A stretch of 64,000 nt of DNA, taken from the NCBI RefSeq assembly GCF_036549475.1, contig NZ_JAZHLI010000019.1:16364-80363 (forward strand). The letters run 5' to 3'. The first letter of the stretch is position 1. Every line of letters starts with the position of its first letter. This document shows, in pieces, positions 1-8,715 of this stretch. The notes below the pieces were generated by a model, which was not told where the DNA came from, did not search any database, and worked only from the letters and a program-made list of their open reading frames with translations. Position numbers and translations under genes: made by a program. The stretch comes from Aurantimonas sp036549475. GTDB taxonomy: Bacteria > Pseudomonadota > Alphaproteobacteria > Rhizobiales > Rhizobiaceae.

Positions 1-355
1 GGACGGGCGTGAGACCGGCGCTCAGATGCAGCGGAATGCTGGCGGGTTCGAGACCCTGCAGGACGAAGATGCGCGTATCGTGGGCAGCCTCCGCTTCCCC
101 CGCTGCGTCGAGCGCGGCACGGACGGCAAGGCCTTCCCCGGCCCAGGCAACGAAGAAGTCCCGGCAGCCCGCATTGTAGAGCGTGGACGCGACCTTGCCG
201 GCGCCGAGACCATAGCCGTCGGCCTTCACGGCGGCCCCGGTGCGCGCGCCGGGGTTGCGGGCCGCGAGCAGCCGCCAGTTGGCGGCGAGCGCCGAGCTGT
301 CGATCTCGACCACAGGCATGCGATCGGGCCGAAAGGACGGCGACAGGGTCAACAC
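1..355 (-). CDS. alr: Alanine racemase, N-terminal part (runs off the left edge)
   Basis: PLP enzyme that converts L-alanine to D-alanine for peptidoglycan. About 118 N-terminal residues are visible. The segment AVKADGYGLG is the family motif carrying the lysine that binds PLP, preceded by a VEIDSSALAANWR strand-helix typical of rhizobial Alr. The C-terminal barrel and catalytic tyrosine lie outside the window. The start is uncertain: a GTG at 355 gives a 12-residue extension close to homologue length, while the first ATG is at 319. Neither has a good Shine-Dalgarno sequence. It follows dnaB on the same strand by 3 to 40 bases, so the two are probably cotranscribed. Confidence 0.88.
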   Translation of the reverse strand, partial: MLTLSPSFRPDRMPVVEIDSSALAANWRLLAARNPGARTGAAVKADGYGLGAGKVASTLYNAGCRDFFVAWAGEGLAVRAALDAAGEAEAAHDTRIFVLQGLEPASIPLHLSAGLTPV

Positions 356-358
356 CGG

Positions 359-1846
359 CTATTCGAATCGTTCGGGCAGGTAGCTATCGTCCGCCAGGTC
401 GGTGAAGCGCGTGTATTCGGCCTGGAAGGCGAGGGGCACGGTGGCGGTCGGTCCATGGCGCTGCTTGGCGATGATCACCTCGGCTTTGCCGCGGGTCTCG
501 TTCAGCGCCTGCTCCCACTTCAGATGCTCGTCGGTGCCCGGCTTGGGCTCGCGGTTGGAGAGGTAGTATTCCTCGCGATAGACGAACATGACCACGTCGG
601 CGTCCTGCTCGATGGAGCCGGACTCACGCAGATCGGAGAGCTGGGGGCGCTTGTCGTCGCGGTTTTCCACCTGCCGCGAGAGCTGCGACAGCGCGATGAT
701 CGGCACGTTCAGTTCCTTGGCGAGCGCCTTCAGGCCGGTGGTGATCTCAGTGATCTCCTGGACGCGGTTGCCCTGGGTGCGGCTCGAGCCCTGCATCAGC
801 TGGACATAGTCGATGACCATGACGTCGAGCCCGCGCTGGCGCTTCAGGCGCCGCGCCCGCGCCGACAGCTGGGCGATCGAGATGCCACCGGTCTGGTCAA
901 TATACAGCGGGATGCGCTGCATGGTCTCGGAGCAGCCGACCAGCTTGACCAGTTCCTGGTCGTTGATGTTGCCGCGCCGGATCTTGGAGGACGAGATCTC
1001 GGTCTGCTCCGAAATGATACGGGTCGCGAGCTGCTCCGCCGACATTTCCAGGCTGAAGAAGCCGACGACGCCGCCATTCTTGGCCTTGAACGAGCCATCC
1101 GCCTGCTCGGCGGGCTCGTAGGCGGCGGCTATGTTGAAGGCGATGTTGGTGGCAAGCGACGTCTTGCCCATGGCCGGGCGGCCGGCAAGGATGATCAGAT
1201 CCGACGACTGCAGGCCGCCCATGCTCCTGTCGAGACCGCTGATGCCGGAGGACACGCCAGACAGGCCGCCGTCGCGATCCTTGGCGGCCGTCGCCATCTC
1301 GACGGCGAGCGTCACCGCCTCGGTGAAGGACTGGAAGCCGCCGTCGTAGCGGCCTGTCTCGGCCAGCTCGAAGAGGCGGCGCTCGGCATCCTCAATCTGC
1401 GCTTTGGGCTCCATGTCCAGCGGCGCGTCGAAGGCGATGTTGACCACGTCCTCGCCGATGCGGATCAGCGAGCGCCGGATGGCGAGGTCGTAGATGGCCC
1501 GGCCGTAATCGGAGGCGTTGATGATCGTCGTCGCCTCGGCGGCGAGGCGGGCCAGATACTGGGCCACGGTCAGGTCGCCGACCTTGTCGCCGGCCGCCAG
1601 GAACGTCTTGATCGTCACCGGGTTGGCGATCTTGCCCATCCGGATCATCTCGGACGTCTTGGCGAAGATCTCCCGGTGCAGGGGCTCGAAGAAATGGTCC
1701 GGCTTCAGGAAATCGTGGACGACGTAATAGGCGTCGTTATTGACCAGCATGGCGCCCAGAAGCGCCTGCTCCGCCTCGATGTTGCTGGGTGCCTCGCGAT
1801 AGAGAGCCGCCGCGTCATCGTCGATCTTGCGCGCTGCATCCGCCAT
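359..1846 (-). CDS. dnaB: Replicative DNA helicase DnaB
   Basis: Hexameric 5'-3' helicase that unwinds DNA at the replication fork and binds DnaG primase through its N-terminal domain. The 495-residue length is normal for the family. The N-terminal helical domain (PSNIEAEQALLGAMLVNNDA, about residues 20-40) is followed by a RecA-like ATPase with Walker A GRPAMGKTS, a Walker B region MVIDYVQLM and the conserved LSQLSRQVENR segment. No intein is present. It lies between cfa and alr, all on the minus strand, as in many Hyphomicrobiales. Confidence 0.97.
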   Translation of the reverse strand: MADAARKIDDDAAALYREAPSNIEAEQALLGAMLVNNDAYYVVHDFLKPDHFFEPLHREIFAKTSEMIRMGKIANPVTIKTFLAAGDKVGDLTVAQYLARLAAEATTIINASDYGRAIYDLAIRRSLIRIGEDVVNIAFDAPLDMEPKAQIEDAERRLFELAETGRYDGGFQSFTEAVTLAVEMATAAKDRDGGLSGVSSGISGLDRSMGGLQSSDLIILAGRPAMGKTSLATNIAFNIAAAYEPAEQADGSFKAKNGGVVGFFSLEMSAEQLATRIISEQTEISSSKIRRGNINDQELVKLVGCSETMQRIPLYIDQTGGISIAQLSARARRLKRQRGLDVMVIDYVQLMQGSSRTQGNRVQEITEITTGLKALAKELNVPIIALSQLSRQVENRDDKRPQLSDLRESGSIEQDADVVMFVYREEYYLSNREPKPGTDEHLKWEQALNETRGKAEVIIAKQRHGPTATVPLAFQAEYTRFTDLADDSYLPERFE

Positions 1847-2072
1847 GCCGCGTCACCTCTGCCGTCGCTTCAGGAAGGCTTCTGACTACACCAGCGGAGG
1901 GGCGCCTGCCAGCGATTCGCGCAAGGCATGGCCGTCGATCGGACCGGTTTCCGCCAGAGCCGGCAAAGCGCCGGCAAAGCGACCGCCGCCGCGCGCGCGG
2001 GGCGGTGGATAAGATCGGGGAAAACCCTCGCGCCTGTTGACTGTCGTGGCCGGCGCGCGTGCCGATCCGCGG

Positions 2073-3359
2073 CTATTCGGCGGCCTGGCGGTCCTCTTCG
2101 GACGGCGCCAGGTGCCGGCGCACGATCCCGGGCTGTTCCAGCTCCCTAAGCTTCGTCTCGGCGGCCATCATGTAGTCGCGGGTGATCGGCAGTGTTTCGA
2201 CCTTGCGGGCCAGCTGGACCTGGAAGACGACGCAATCCTGCCAGCGGAACGCCGTCTCGGATGCGGCGAGGTAGAATTCCCACATCCGGCAGAAGCGCTC
2301 GTCATACAGCGCCTTGGCCTCGTCGCGGCGGGCGGCGAAGCGGTCGCGCCAATGGCGAAGCGTTTCGGCATAATGCAGCCGCAGCACCTCGACGTCGGTG
2401 ATGATCAGGCCGGCGCGTTCGGCGCATTGGCTGATCTGCGACAGGGTGGGCAGGTAGCCGCCGGGGAAGATGTACTTGTTGATGAAGGCGTTGGTGTTGG
2501 CGGGCTCCTCCCAGCGTCCGATCGTGTGGAGAAGCATCACGCCGTCCTCATCGAGGAGGCGGGCGCACTGGCGGAAATAATCGTCGTAGAAGTCGACGCC
2601 GACATGCTCGAACATGCCCACTGAGACGATCCGGTCGAAGGGGCCGATGGTGTCGCGATAATCCTCGAGCCGGAACTCCAGCCGACCGGACATGCCGGCT
2701 TCCTCGGCGCGGGCACGGGCGATGGCGAGCTGCTCGTCCGACAGCGTGATGCCGGTGACGTCGGCGTCGAGATACCGTGCCAGATACAGCCCCATGCCGC
2801 CCCAGCCGCAGCCGATGTCCAGCGTCTTCAGGCGCGGCGTGTCGAAGGCGAGTTTGGCCGCGATGTGCCGCTTCTTGGCAAGCTGCGCTTCGTCGAGACC
2901 TGCTCCGGGGCGATCGAAATAGGCGCAGGAATATTGCCGGTCGACGTCGAGGAACAGATCGTAGAGCTCCTTTGACAGATCGTAATGGTGCTTGACGTTC
3001 CGGCGCGCGCGCTGCGGCGTGTTGTTCTGGATCACCCGCCGGTAGATCAGGCGCAACCGGGCGATCGCCCGCATCCAGGGCTCGTGCTGGGCCCGGTTGC
3101 CGGCATTGCGGAAGACCAGCGCCAGCATGTCGAAAATGGTGCCTTCGGTGATGTCGACGTCACCGTTCATGTAGGCTTCGCCAAATTTCAGGCCCGGATT
3201 GATCGCCACGCCGCGTTCGGCGGCCGCCGTATTGAACCGCAGATGCACCGGATCGCCGGTGCCGTCGCCCCAGCGCGTCACGCCGCCGCCAGAATCGGTG
3301 ACCGTCAGATCACCGAAGGTCAGGAGGTGCTTGAGGTACGTCGAGAGGATGCGGTTCAT
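2073..3359 (-). CDS. cfa: Cyclopropane-fatty-acyl-phospholipid synthase
   Basis: SAM-dependent enzyme that adds a methylene bridge to unsaturated acyl chains of membrane phospholipids, often in stationary phase or acid stress. It has 428 residues. The SAM site LDIGCGWGGMGLYLA lies in the middle, preceded by the YSCAYFD region and followed by FPGGYLPTLSQI, both typical of the CFA/mycolic acid methyltransferase family. The ATG at 3359 was chosen because TAGGAG sits 9 bases upstream and the N-terminus (MNRILSTYLKHLLTFGDL) matches homologues. The frame stays open further upstream but has no such signal. A possible -10 (TATACAAT on the minus strand, near 3440) may give it its own promoter downstream of the rplI terminator. 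Confidence 0.95.
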   Translation of the reverse strand: MNRILSTYLKHLLTFGDLTVTDSGGGVTRWGDGTGDPVHLRFNTAAAERGVAINPGLKFGEAYMNGDVDITEGTIFDMLALVFRNAGNRAQHEPWMRAIARLRLIYRRVIQNNTPQRARRNVKHHYDLSKELYDLFLDVDRQYSCAYFDRPGAGLDEAQLAKKRHIAAKLAFDTPRLKTLDIGCGWGGMGLYLARYLDADVTGITLSDEQLAIARARAEEAGMSGRLEFRLEDYRDTIGPFDRIVSVGMFEHVGVDFYDDYFRQCARLLDEDGVMLLHTIGRWEEPANTNAFINKYIFPGGYLPTLSQISQCAERAGLIITDVEVLRLHYAETLRHWRDRFAARRDEAKALYDERFCRMWEFYLAASETAFRWQDCVVFQVQLARKVETLPITRDYMMAAETKLRELEQPGIVRRHLAPSEEDRQAAE

Positions 3360-3487
3360 GTCACGATCTCCTACCTCGGCCAGAAGCAAACACAGCTTCA
3401 CCGCGTCAGGCGAACTCTGATGAATTCCATCGCCAACCTTATTGTATAACCTTGCGGCGCAGTGAAAAGAGGGTATCGCCTGTAACC

Positions 3488-3523
3488 AAAAAGGGGGCCG
3501 GCAACGAATGCCGGCCCCCTTTG
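3488..3523 (-). terminator. Rho-independent terminator of the rpsF-rplI operon
   Basis: A perfect 13-bp stem (3490-3502 with 3510-3522) with a 7-base loop lies just past the rplI stop. Read on the minus strand it is followed by TTTTT, the expected U-tract. It separates the ribosomal-protein operon from cfa. Confidence 0.9.
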
Positions 3524-3576
3524 GGCAACGATGCGAAGCAGTCGGCAGACACGTGGTCTGCCGAAGCGATCGCCGA

Positions 3577-4188
3577 TCAGTTGGTCTCTTCGTCTTCCGC
3601 TGCAGCTTCGCCGGTCTCGCCGGCATCGGCTTCTTCGCCGTCCAGCTCGTCTTCGTCCTCGGCAAATTCCTCTTCCTCTTCGATGCCGTAGATGGCGTCG
3701 GCCGAGGTCAGGTCTTCACCGCGGGCCTGGCGTTGGGCCTCGTCCTGCGAGCGGGCGACGTTGATCGTGATGGACACGTCGACTTCGGGGTGCAGGGCGA
3801 TGGTGATCGGATGCACGCCGATGGTCTTGATCGGCTGGTTGAGCTGGATGTCGTTGCGACCGACCTTGAAGCCGTCGGCAGCCAGGAGATCGGCGATGTC
3901 GCGGGTCGAGACCGAACCGTAGAGCTGGCCGGTCTCGCCGGCCTGGCGCACGACGATGAAGCTCTTGCCGTCAAGCGACGATGCGACGCCCTGGGCTTCC
4001 GACTTGCGCTCTTCGTTGCGCGCGATCAGCTGATCCTTCTGCGCTTCGAAGCGGGCTGCGTTGCCTTCGTTGGCGCGAAGGGCGCGGCCCGACGGCAGGA
4101 GGTAGTTGCGGGCGAAGCCGTCGCGCACCTTCACGGTGTCGCCCATCTGGCCGAGCTTGGCGATGCGTTCGAGAAGAATGACGTCCAT
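3577..4188 (-). CDS. rplI: 50S ribosomal protein L9
   Basis: L9 binds 23S rRNA at the base of the L1 stalk and helps keep the reading frame. The N-terminal domain MDVILLERIAKLGQMGDTV and the motif VRDGFARNYLLP are diagnostic. The long helix and C-terminal domain follow, and the protein then ends in a strongly acidic tail (about residues 165-203, rich in Glu and Asp) that makes it 203 residues, longer than the roughly 150 of E. coli but usual for this order. The ATG at 4188 has AAAGGA upstream. The longer open frame overlaps the next gene and is not used. Last gene of the S6-S18-DUF2232-L9 operon. Confidence 0.97.
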   Translation of the reverse strand: MDVILLERIAKLGQMGDTVKVRDGFARNYLLPSGRALRANEGNAARFEAQKDQLIARNEERKSEAQGVASSLDGKSFIVVRQAGETGQLYGSVSTRDIADLLAADGFKVGRNDIQLNQPIKTIGVHPITIALHPEVDVSITINVARSQDEAQRQARGEDLTSADAIYGIEEEEEFAEDEDELDGEEADAGETGEAAAEDEETN

Positions 4189-4222
4189 TGTGGTGTCCTT
4201 TCGGGATTGTTCGGTTTGTCTG

Positions 4223-5188
4223 TCAGTTGCGACTGGCCGGGGCTGGACCGTACGGTCGCCGCCAGGTTTCGTAGACCCCCATCGCCAGAAACAGGAGGAT
4301 CGGGAAGGAGAGCAGGAGTAGTGCCGCATAGCTGGAGAATAGTACCAGAAAGCGGCCCTGCCGGCCGCGCGTGCGGCGATGCAGAGCGGCCAGCCCGACC
4401 AGCGTGAAGGCCGCGGCGAAGCCGCCGAGAAACACGTCGGCGACCAGGCCGATCGTGCCGTCGATGAAGGCGGCGCCGGCAGCGACCGCGAAGACGACGA
4501 GGCTGATCTGCGGCAGTTGCGCGCTCGTCGGAATGTCGTCCTTTGGCCGCGGCAATCGTCCCGACACGCGCACGATGGCGGCGCCGAGATACAGGCCGAC
4601 GATCAGAGCGATCGACAGGACGGCGGGCTGGACGAAGGGCACGAGGCCGATGATGAGCTCTGCGATGGCGCGGCGCTCGACGTCCGTTGCGGCGTCCATC
4701 GCGCCGCCGCTCTGCTGCAGGGCTTCGACCACGGCTGGAACGAAGTCTTCGGGATCGAAGCCGAGATACCAGCCGAGGAAGATGCAGGAGGCGATGGCCA
4801 TCAGCGTGATCGCCATGAAGACCCGCGGCAACGGATACCAGTCCAGCGGCGGGTTGGCGCCGGCGGGACCGAGCGGCCGGGGGGTGTCCTCGGCAGCCGG
4901 CCGGGCAAGGCCGGCCAGATGGCCGGCGACCGCCGTCGGCAGCGCCATGGATCCGAGCAGCGTCAGCGCGCTCGGGACCGACTGGGCGATGGCATAGATG
5001 GCGGCCGTCGCGACGGCGGCGGAGATGAAGCCTGCGGTGGATCCCCAGCCGAGGCTGGCAATGGCGATCGGAATGGGCGCGGCCAGCGCGAGGCTGACGG
5101 CGGAGCTCGACTCCAGCACGATGCCTGCGAACAGCAGGGCGCTGGCAAGGCCGGATATGATCGCAATGATGATGGCGGTGGGCTGCAT
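4223..5188 (-). CDS. DUF2232 multi-pass membrane protein
   Basis: A 321-residue integral membrane protein with about eight hydrophobic segments, beginning at TAIIIAIISGLASALLFAGI and ending with a tract around FLVLFSSYAALLLLSFPILL followed by a short Arg/Pro tail. Members of DUF2232 sit between rpsR and rplI in many alphaproteobacteria, and the same place here (156 bases after rpsR, 34 before rplI) supports the assignment. The molecular function is not established. The conserved linkage suggests coexpression with the ribosomal proteins but does not show a role in translation. Confidence 0.85.
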   Translation of the reverse strand: MQPTAIIIAIISGLASALLFAGIVLESSSAVSLALAAPIPIAIASLGWGSTAGFISAAVATAAIYAIAQSVPSALTLLGSMALPTAVAGHLAGLARPAAEDTPRPLGPAGANPPLDWYPLPRVFMAITLMAIASCIFLGWYLGFDPEDFVPAVVEALQQSGGAMDAATDVERRAIAELIIGLVPFVQPAVLSIALIVGLYLGAAIVRVSGRLPRPKDDIPTSAQLPQISLVVFAVAAGAAFIDGTIGLVADVFLGGFAAAFTLVGLAALHRRTRGRQGRFLVLFSSYAALLLLSFPILLFLAMGVYETWRRPYGPAPASRN

Positions 5189-5309
5189 GATCTCGTGCGC
5201 TGTCCTGCTCGTGGCAGTTAGAGGCTAATGCCCCAACTCGGCTGTCGGACGGACGGCTGCAAGCCGGCTGCGTCCGCTCGTCCCGGCGCCGCCTGATGCG
5301 TCCGGGACG

Positions 5310-5333
5310 CCGGCGGCGCTGGCGCGCCGCCGG
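5310..5333. other. GC-rich hairpin between rpsR and the DUF2232 gene
   Basis: Perfect 10-bp inverted repeat (5310-5319 with 5324-5333) around a TGGC tetraloop, inside the operon and 12 bases past the rpsR stop. There is no U-tract, so it is more likely an RNA-processing or attenuation hairpin that lowers expression of the membrane protein than a full terminator. The sequence shows the structure; the role is inferred. Confidence 0.45.
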
Positions 5334-5344
5334 AATCGTCGATG

Positions 5345-5593
5345 CTATTTCAGCACGTAGGGCAGCAGGCCGAGGAAGCGCGCACGCTTGATGGCCTGGG
5401 CGAGAGCCCGTTGGTTCTTCTGCGAGACGGCCGTGATGCGTGAAGGCACGATCTTGCCACGCTCGGAGATGTAGCGCTGCAGCAGGCGCACGTCCTTGTA
5501 GTCGATCTTCGGCGAATCGGTGCCGGCGAACGGGTCGGACTTGCGGCGGCGGTGGAAGGGCCGGCGGGTGGGAAGCTGGGCGATATCGACCAT
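5345..5593 (-). CDS. rpsR: 30S ribosomal protein S18
   Basis: Small-subunit protein that pairs with S6 on the platform of the 30S subunit. It has 82 residues with a basic N-terminus (RRPFHRRRKSDPF) and the conserved S18 core IDYKDVRLLQRYISERGKI and SQKNQRALAQAIKRARFLGLLPY. It starts 6 bases after the end of rpsF, so the two partners are made from one message. Confidence 0.97.
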   Translation of the reverse strand: MVDIAQLPTRRPFHRRRKSDPFAGTDSPKIDYKDVRLLQRYISERGKIVPSRITAVSQKNQRALAQAIKRARFLGLLPYVLK

Positions 5594-5599
5594 CTTGGC

Positions 5600-6128
5600 T
5601 TACTCCGAATCGGTGTCGCGGGGGCGGCGGGGGCGGTCGTCGTCGCGATCGCGACGCGGGCCATCCTCGCGGTCGCGGCGGGGACGATCGCCACGATCGC
5701 CACGGCGCGGACGGTCGTCGCGCTTCTGCATCATGGCCGACTGGCCTTCCTCGTGCTCTTCCACGCGGATCGTGANCGCCACGATCGCCACGGCGCGGAC
5801 GGTCGTCGCGCTTCTGCATCATGGCCGACTGGCCTTCCTCGTGCTCTTCCACGCGGATCGTGATATAGCGCAGGATGTCTTCATTGAAGCGCATCTGGCG
5901 CTCCATCTCCTGCACCGCCGCCGACGGGGCGTCGATGTTCATCAGCGTGTAATACGCCTTGCGGTTCTTCTTGATGCGGAAGGTGAGGGTCTTCAGACCC
6001 CAATTCTCCACCTTGCCGATGGTGCCGCCATTGGATTCCAGAACGCCGCGATACTGCTCGACGAGCTGATCGACCTGCTGGTTCGAGATGTCCTGGCGCG
6101 CGAGGAATACGTGCTCGTACAGAGCCAT
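5600..6128 (-). CDS. rpsF: 30S ribosomal protein S6, interrupted by an 87-bp duplication plus one N
   Basis: S6 binds S18 and 16S rRNA on the 30S platform. The N-terminal 100 or so residues are normal (MALYEHVFLARQDIS, then VENWGLKTLTFRIKKNRKAYY and MRFNEDILRYITIRVEEHEE). In the tail the codons for TIRVEEHEEGQSAMM to RRGDRG are repeated exactly, with one undetermined base between the copies. Because 88 bases are inserted, the frame shifts at 5776 and runs out of phase into rpsR. Removing one copy and the N restores a 146-residue S6 ending in an Arg/Asp-rich tail and a stop at 5600, just before rpsR. S6 at this length is normal for the order, so I read this as an intact gene damaged by assembly. 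Confidence 0.9.
5689..5863. repeat. Exact 87-bp direct repeat flanking a single N (probable contig join)
   Basis: Copies 5689-5775 and 5777-5863 are identical over all 87 bases and are separated by the only ambiguous base in the window, at 5776. The repeat lies in the low-complexity end of rpsF. This is the pattern left when two contigs with an unrecognised overlap are joined with a minimal gap. A real duplication would not need the N. Confidence 0.93.
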
Positions 6129-6521
6129 GCGCTATCGCCTTTCCGTGTTACGTTCGCATCTGCCTGGGTACAGCGGCTAAGCCTCAACGACTTTCGTGCG
6201 AAACCCGGTGCGGGCCGATCGGAAAGGCGTCAGTACAAGAACGGTCGAGAGCGGAGACACGGGAAACCGATGCCTTCTGGCATCTGTTGTCGAAATCATC
6301 GACAGCTTTCCGTTCAGCCCCCAGCTGGGACCCAAGCAATGAGGATGGTGCCACTACCTGCTTGGGCGGCGTTTGGCAAGCCCCGGCAGCCATATGGCGC
6401 ATGGAACCGCGTCGCCACGTGGCCATCCTTGATGGTGCCCCGGCAGCCTGCTTGACAGCGCGGGCTTGACCAAACCATTGCCTGCACTCGATTTGCAACG
6501 ATGAACAGGGGAGAAAGCCGC
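6129..6521. promoter_or_regulatory. Divergent intergenic region between rpsF and fabD
   Basis: This 393-base gap separates the ribosomal-protein operon (minus) from the fatty-acid operon (plus) and must carry both promoters. TTGACA at 6452-6457 on the plus strand is a possible -35 for fabD, but no good -10 follows at the usual spacing. I see no open frame with a Shine-Dalgarno sequence or coding-type third positions, no tRNA and no strong hairpin. Confidence 0.4.
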
Positions 6522-7454
6522 ATGACCATCGCACTGGTCTTTCCGGGACAGGGCAGTCAGAGCGTCGGCATGGGCCGGACCCTCCATGACAGCTTCGACG
6601 CCAGCCGCGCCGTGTTCGACGAGGTCGACGAGGCGCTGGGCGAGAAGCTGTCGCAGCTGATCTTCGAGGGGCCCGAGGACCGCCTGACCCTGACCGAGAA
6701 CGCCCAGCCGGCGCTGATGGCCGTGTCGATTGCCGCCATCCGCGCACTGGAGAGCGAAGGCTTTTCGGTCGACCAGGCGACTTATGTCGCCGGCCATTCG
6801 CTGGGCGAATATTCGGCGCTGGCAGCCGTCGGCGCCTTGTCGATCGGGCAGACGGCGAAGCTCCTCCGGATCCGCGGCAATGCCATGCAGGACGCCGTGC
6901 CCAGCGGGGCCGGCTCGATGGCGGCGATCATCGGCCTCGATGCCGAGGCGGTCGCCAGGCTCTGCGAGGACGCTGCCGAGGGCGAGGTCTGCGAGCCCGC
7001 CAACGACAATGGCGGCGGCCAGATCGTCATTTCCGGCAATGCCGCCGCGATCGACCGGGCCATCGCACTGGCGCAGGAGCGGGGCGCCAAGCGGGCGCTG
7101 CCGTTGTCGGTCTCTGCGCCCTTCCACTGTCGGCTGATGCAACCGGCAGCCGATCGCATGGCGCAGGCGCTGGCAGAGGCCGAGATCGCGGCGCCGCGGG
7201 TGCCCGTGGTCACCAACGTCACCGCCGACGCGACGTCGGATCCGGCCGAGATCCGCGACCGGCTGGTGCGGCAGGTCACCGGCCAGGTACGCTGGCGGGA
7301 AAGCATCGAATGGCTTGCGGCCAATGGTGTCGACTCGCTGGTGGAGATCGGCAGCGGCAAGGTCCTGACCGGGCTGGCGCGCCGGATCGATCGCAGCCTC
7401 GACGCCCGCGCCATCGGAACGGCGGACGATGTCCGCGGTTTTGGCGCAGGCTGA
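6522..7454 (+). CDS. fabD: Malonyl-CoA:ACP transacylase
   Basis: Transfers malonyl from CoA to ACP, supplying extender units for fatty-acid synthesis in the cytosol. The 310-residue length is typical. It has the N-terminal GQGSQSVGMG, the nucleophile motif GHSLGE with Ser93, and a C-terminal SAPFHCRLM with the catalytic histidine. The ATG at 6522 is preceded by AGGGGAGAAAG. An in-frame ATG at 6501 is upstream of that signal and so less likely. First gene of fabD-fabG-acpP-fabF. Confidence 0.97.
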   Translation: MTIALVFPGQGSQSVGMGRTLHDSFDASRAVFDEVDEALGEKLSQLIFEGPEDRLTLTENAQPALMAVSIAAIRALESEGFSVDQATYVAGHSLGEYSALAAVGALSIGQTAKLLRIRGNAMQDAVPSGAGSMAAIIGLDAEAVARLCEDAAEGEVCEPANDNGGGQIVISGNAAAIDRAIALAQERGAKRALPLSVSAPFHCRLMQPAADRMAQALAEAEIAAPRVPVVTNVTADATSDPAEIRDRLVRQVTGQVRWRESIEWLAANGVDSLVEIGSGKVLTGLARRIDRSLDARAIGTADDVRGFGAG

Positions 7455-7517
7455 CCCCATCCTAGACGCCGCACGCCGACGGCGCTGCGGAACCGACGAC
7501 AACAGAAGGAATCCGAC

Positions 7518-8255
7518 ATGTTCGATCTGACCGGGCGCAAGGCGCTCGTAACCGGCGCCAGCGGCGGCATCGGCGAGGCGATTGCCCGGGCGCTGCACGG
7601 TGCCGGTGCCACCGTGGGCCTGCACGGTACCCGCCGCGAGAAGCTGGACGAACTGGCAGCCTCGCTCGGCGAGCGGGCGATGGTGTTTCCTGCCGACCTG
7701 TCGGACCGGGCCGAACAGAAGCGCCTCGCCGAAACGGCCGAGAGCGAGATGCAGGGCGTCGACATTCTGGTGAACAACGCCGGCATCACCCGTGACGGCC
7801 TGTTCGTGCGGATGTCGGACGAGGACTGGGACACGGTCCTGGAGATCGATCTCACCGCCGCCTTCCGGCTGACGCGGGGCGTGACGCATCCGATGATGCG
7901 TCGTCGCTTTGGCCGAATCATCAACATCACGTCGATCGTCGGCGTGACCGGCAATCCCGGACAGGCGAATTACTGCGCGGCAAAGGCGGGCATGATCGGC
8001 CTGTCCAAGTCGCTTGCCCAGGAAATCGCCTCGCGGTCGGTGACGGTCAATTGCATCGCGCCCGGCTTCATATCGAGTGCCATGACCGAGAAGCTGAACG
8101 ACAAGCAGAAGGACGCGATCATGGGGGCGATCCCGATGAGGCGGATGGGCGAAGCGGCGGAAATCGCGGCTTCGGCGGTCTATCTGGCGTCCAACGAGGC
8201 GGGATACGTCACCGGCCAGACGCTGCACGTGAATGGCGGCATGGCCATGATCTGA
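7518..8255 (+). CDS. fabG: 3-oxoacyl-ACP reductase
   Basis: NADPH-dependent short-chain dehydrogenase that reduces beta-ketoacyl-ACP in the first reduction of the elongation cycle. It has 245 residues. It shows the cofactor motif TGASGGIGEA near the N-terminus, NNAG in the middle, and the catalytic Ser, Tyr and Lys in NITSIVGV and ANYCAAKAG. AGAAGGA precedes the ATG. It lies 63 bases after fabD, in the same operon. Confidence 0.97.
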   Translation: MFDLTGRKALVTGASGGIGEAIARALHGAGATVGLHGTRREKLDELAASLGERAMVFPADLSDRAEQKRLAETAESEMQGVDILVNNAGITRDGLFVRMSDEDWDTVLEIDLTAAFRLTRGVTHPMMRRRFGRIINITSIVGVTGNPGQANYCAAKAGMIGLSKSLAQEIASRSVTVNCIAPGFISSAMTEKLNDKQKDAIMGAIPMRRMGEAAEIAASAVYLASNEAGYVTGQTLHVNGGMAMI

Positions 8256-8438
8256 CGGGGCAGCAGGCCCGCGGCGTGCCGCTTGGCCGCCGCAGCAGGG
8301 CATGCTATGCGCCGGCACTTCGAATTTTCCGCTGTCGTTGCCTGCGGATGGCCGCGACGAGGATGACCACAACGCTTGATAATGCGTCGTGCCACGTCTA
8401 ACGAAAGCGGCGAAACCAATCGCAATAGAGGACTGACA

Positions 8439-8675
8439 ATGAGCGATACCGCTGAGCGAGTGAAGAAGATCGTCGTCGAACACCTGGGCGTCGAGCAGGA
8501 GAAGGTCACGGACAACGCGAGCTTCATCGACGATCTGGGCGCCGACAGCCTGGACACGGTCGAGCTCGTCATGGCTTTCGAGGAAGAGTTCGGCGTCGAG
8601 ATTCCCGATGACGCTGCCGAGACCATCCTGACGGTCGGCGACGCGGTCAAGTTCATCGAGAAGAACCAGGCCTGA
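8439..8675 (+). CDS. acpP: Acyl carrier protein
   Basis: Carries growing acyl chains on 4'-phosphopantetheine. It has 78 residues and is very acidic, with the attachment site DSLDTVEL at Ser37. The start MSDTAERVKK at 8439 is preceded by AGAGGA; the longer open frame upstream is leader. The 183-base gap after fabG is the largest in the operon and probably holds a separate acpP promoter, as expected for a protein needed in great excess. Confidence 0.97.
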   Translation: MSDTAERVKKIVVEHLGVEQEKVTDNASFIDDLGADSLDTVELVMAFEEEFGVEIPDDAAETILTVGDAVKFIEKNQA

Positions 8676-8715
8676 CCCAATCGGGCGGCCTAACCGCCTG
8701 GGCGAAGAGCGATTG

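Noticed and set aside
26..1885. 619-codon open frame opposite dnaB and alr
   Set aside because: It covers a complete DnaB and the Alr start on the other strand. The translation is low-complexity with no conserved motif.
4131..6128. 665-codon frame starting with S6 and running through rpsR and DUF2232
   Set aside because: It arises only from the frameshift at the N in rpsF; after that point it is antiphase translation of real genes.
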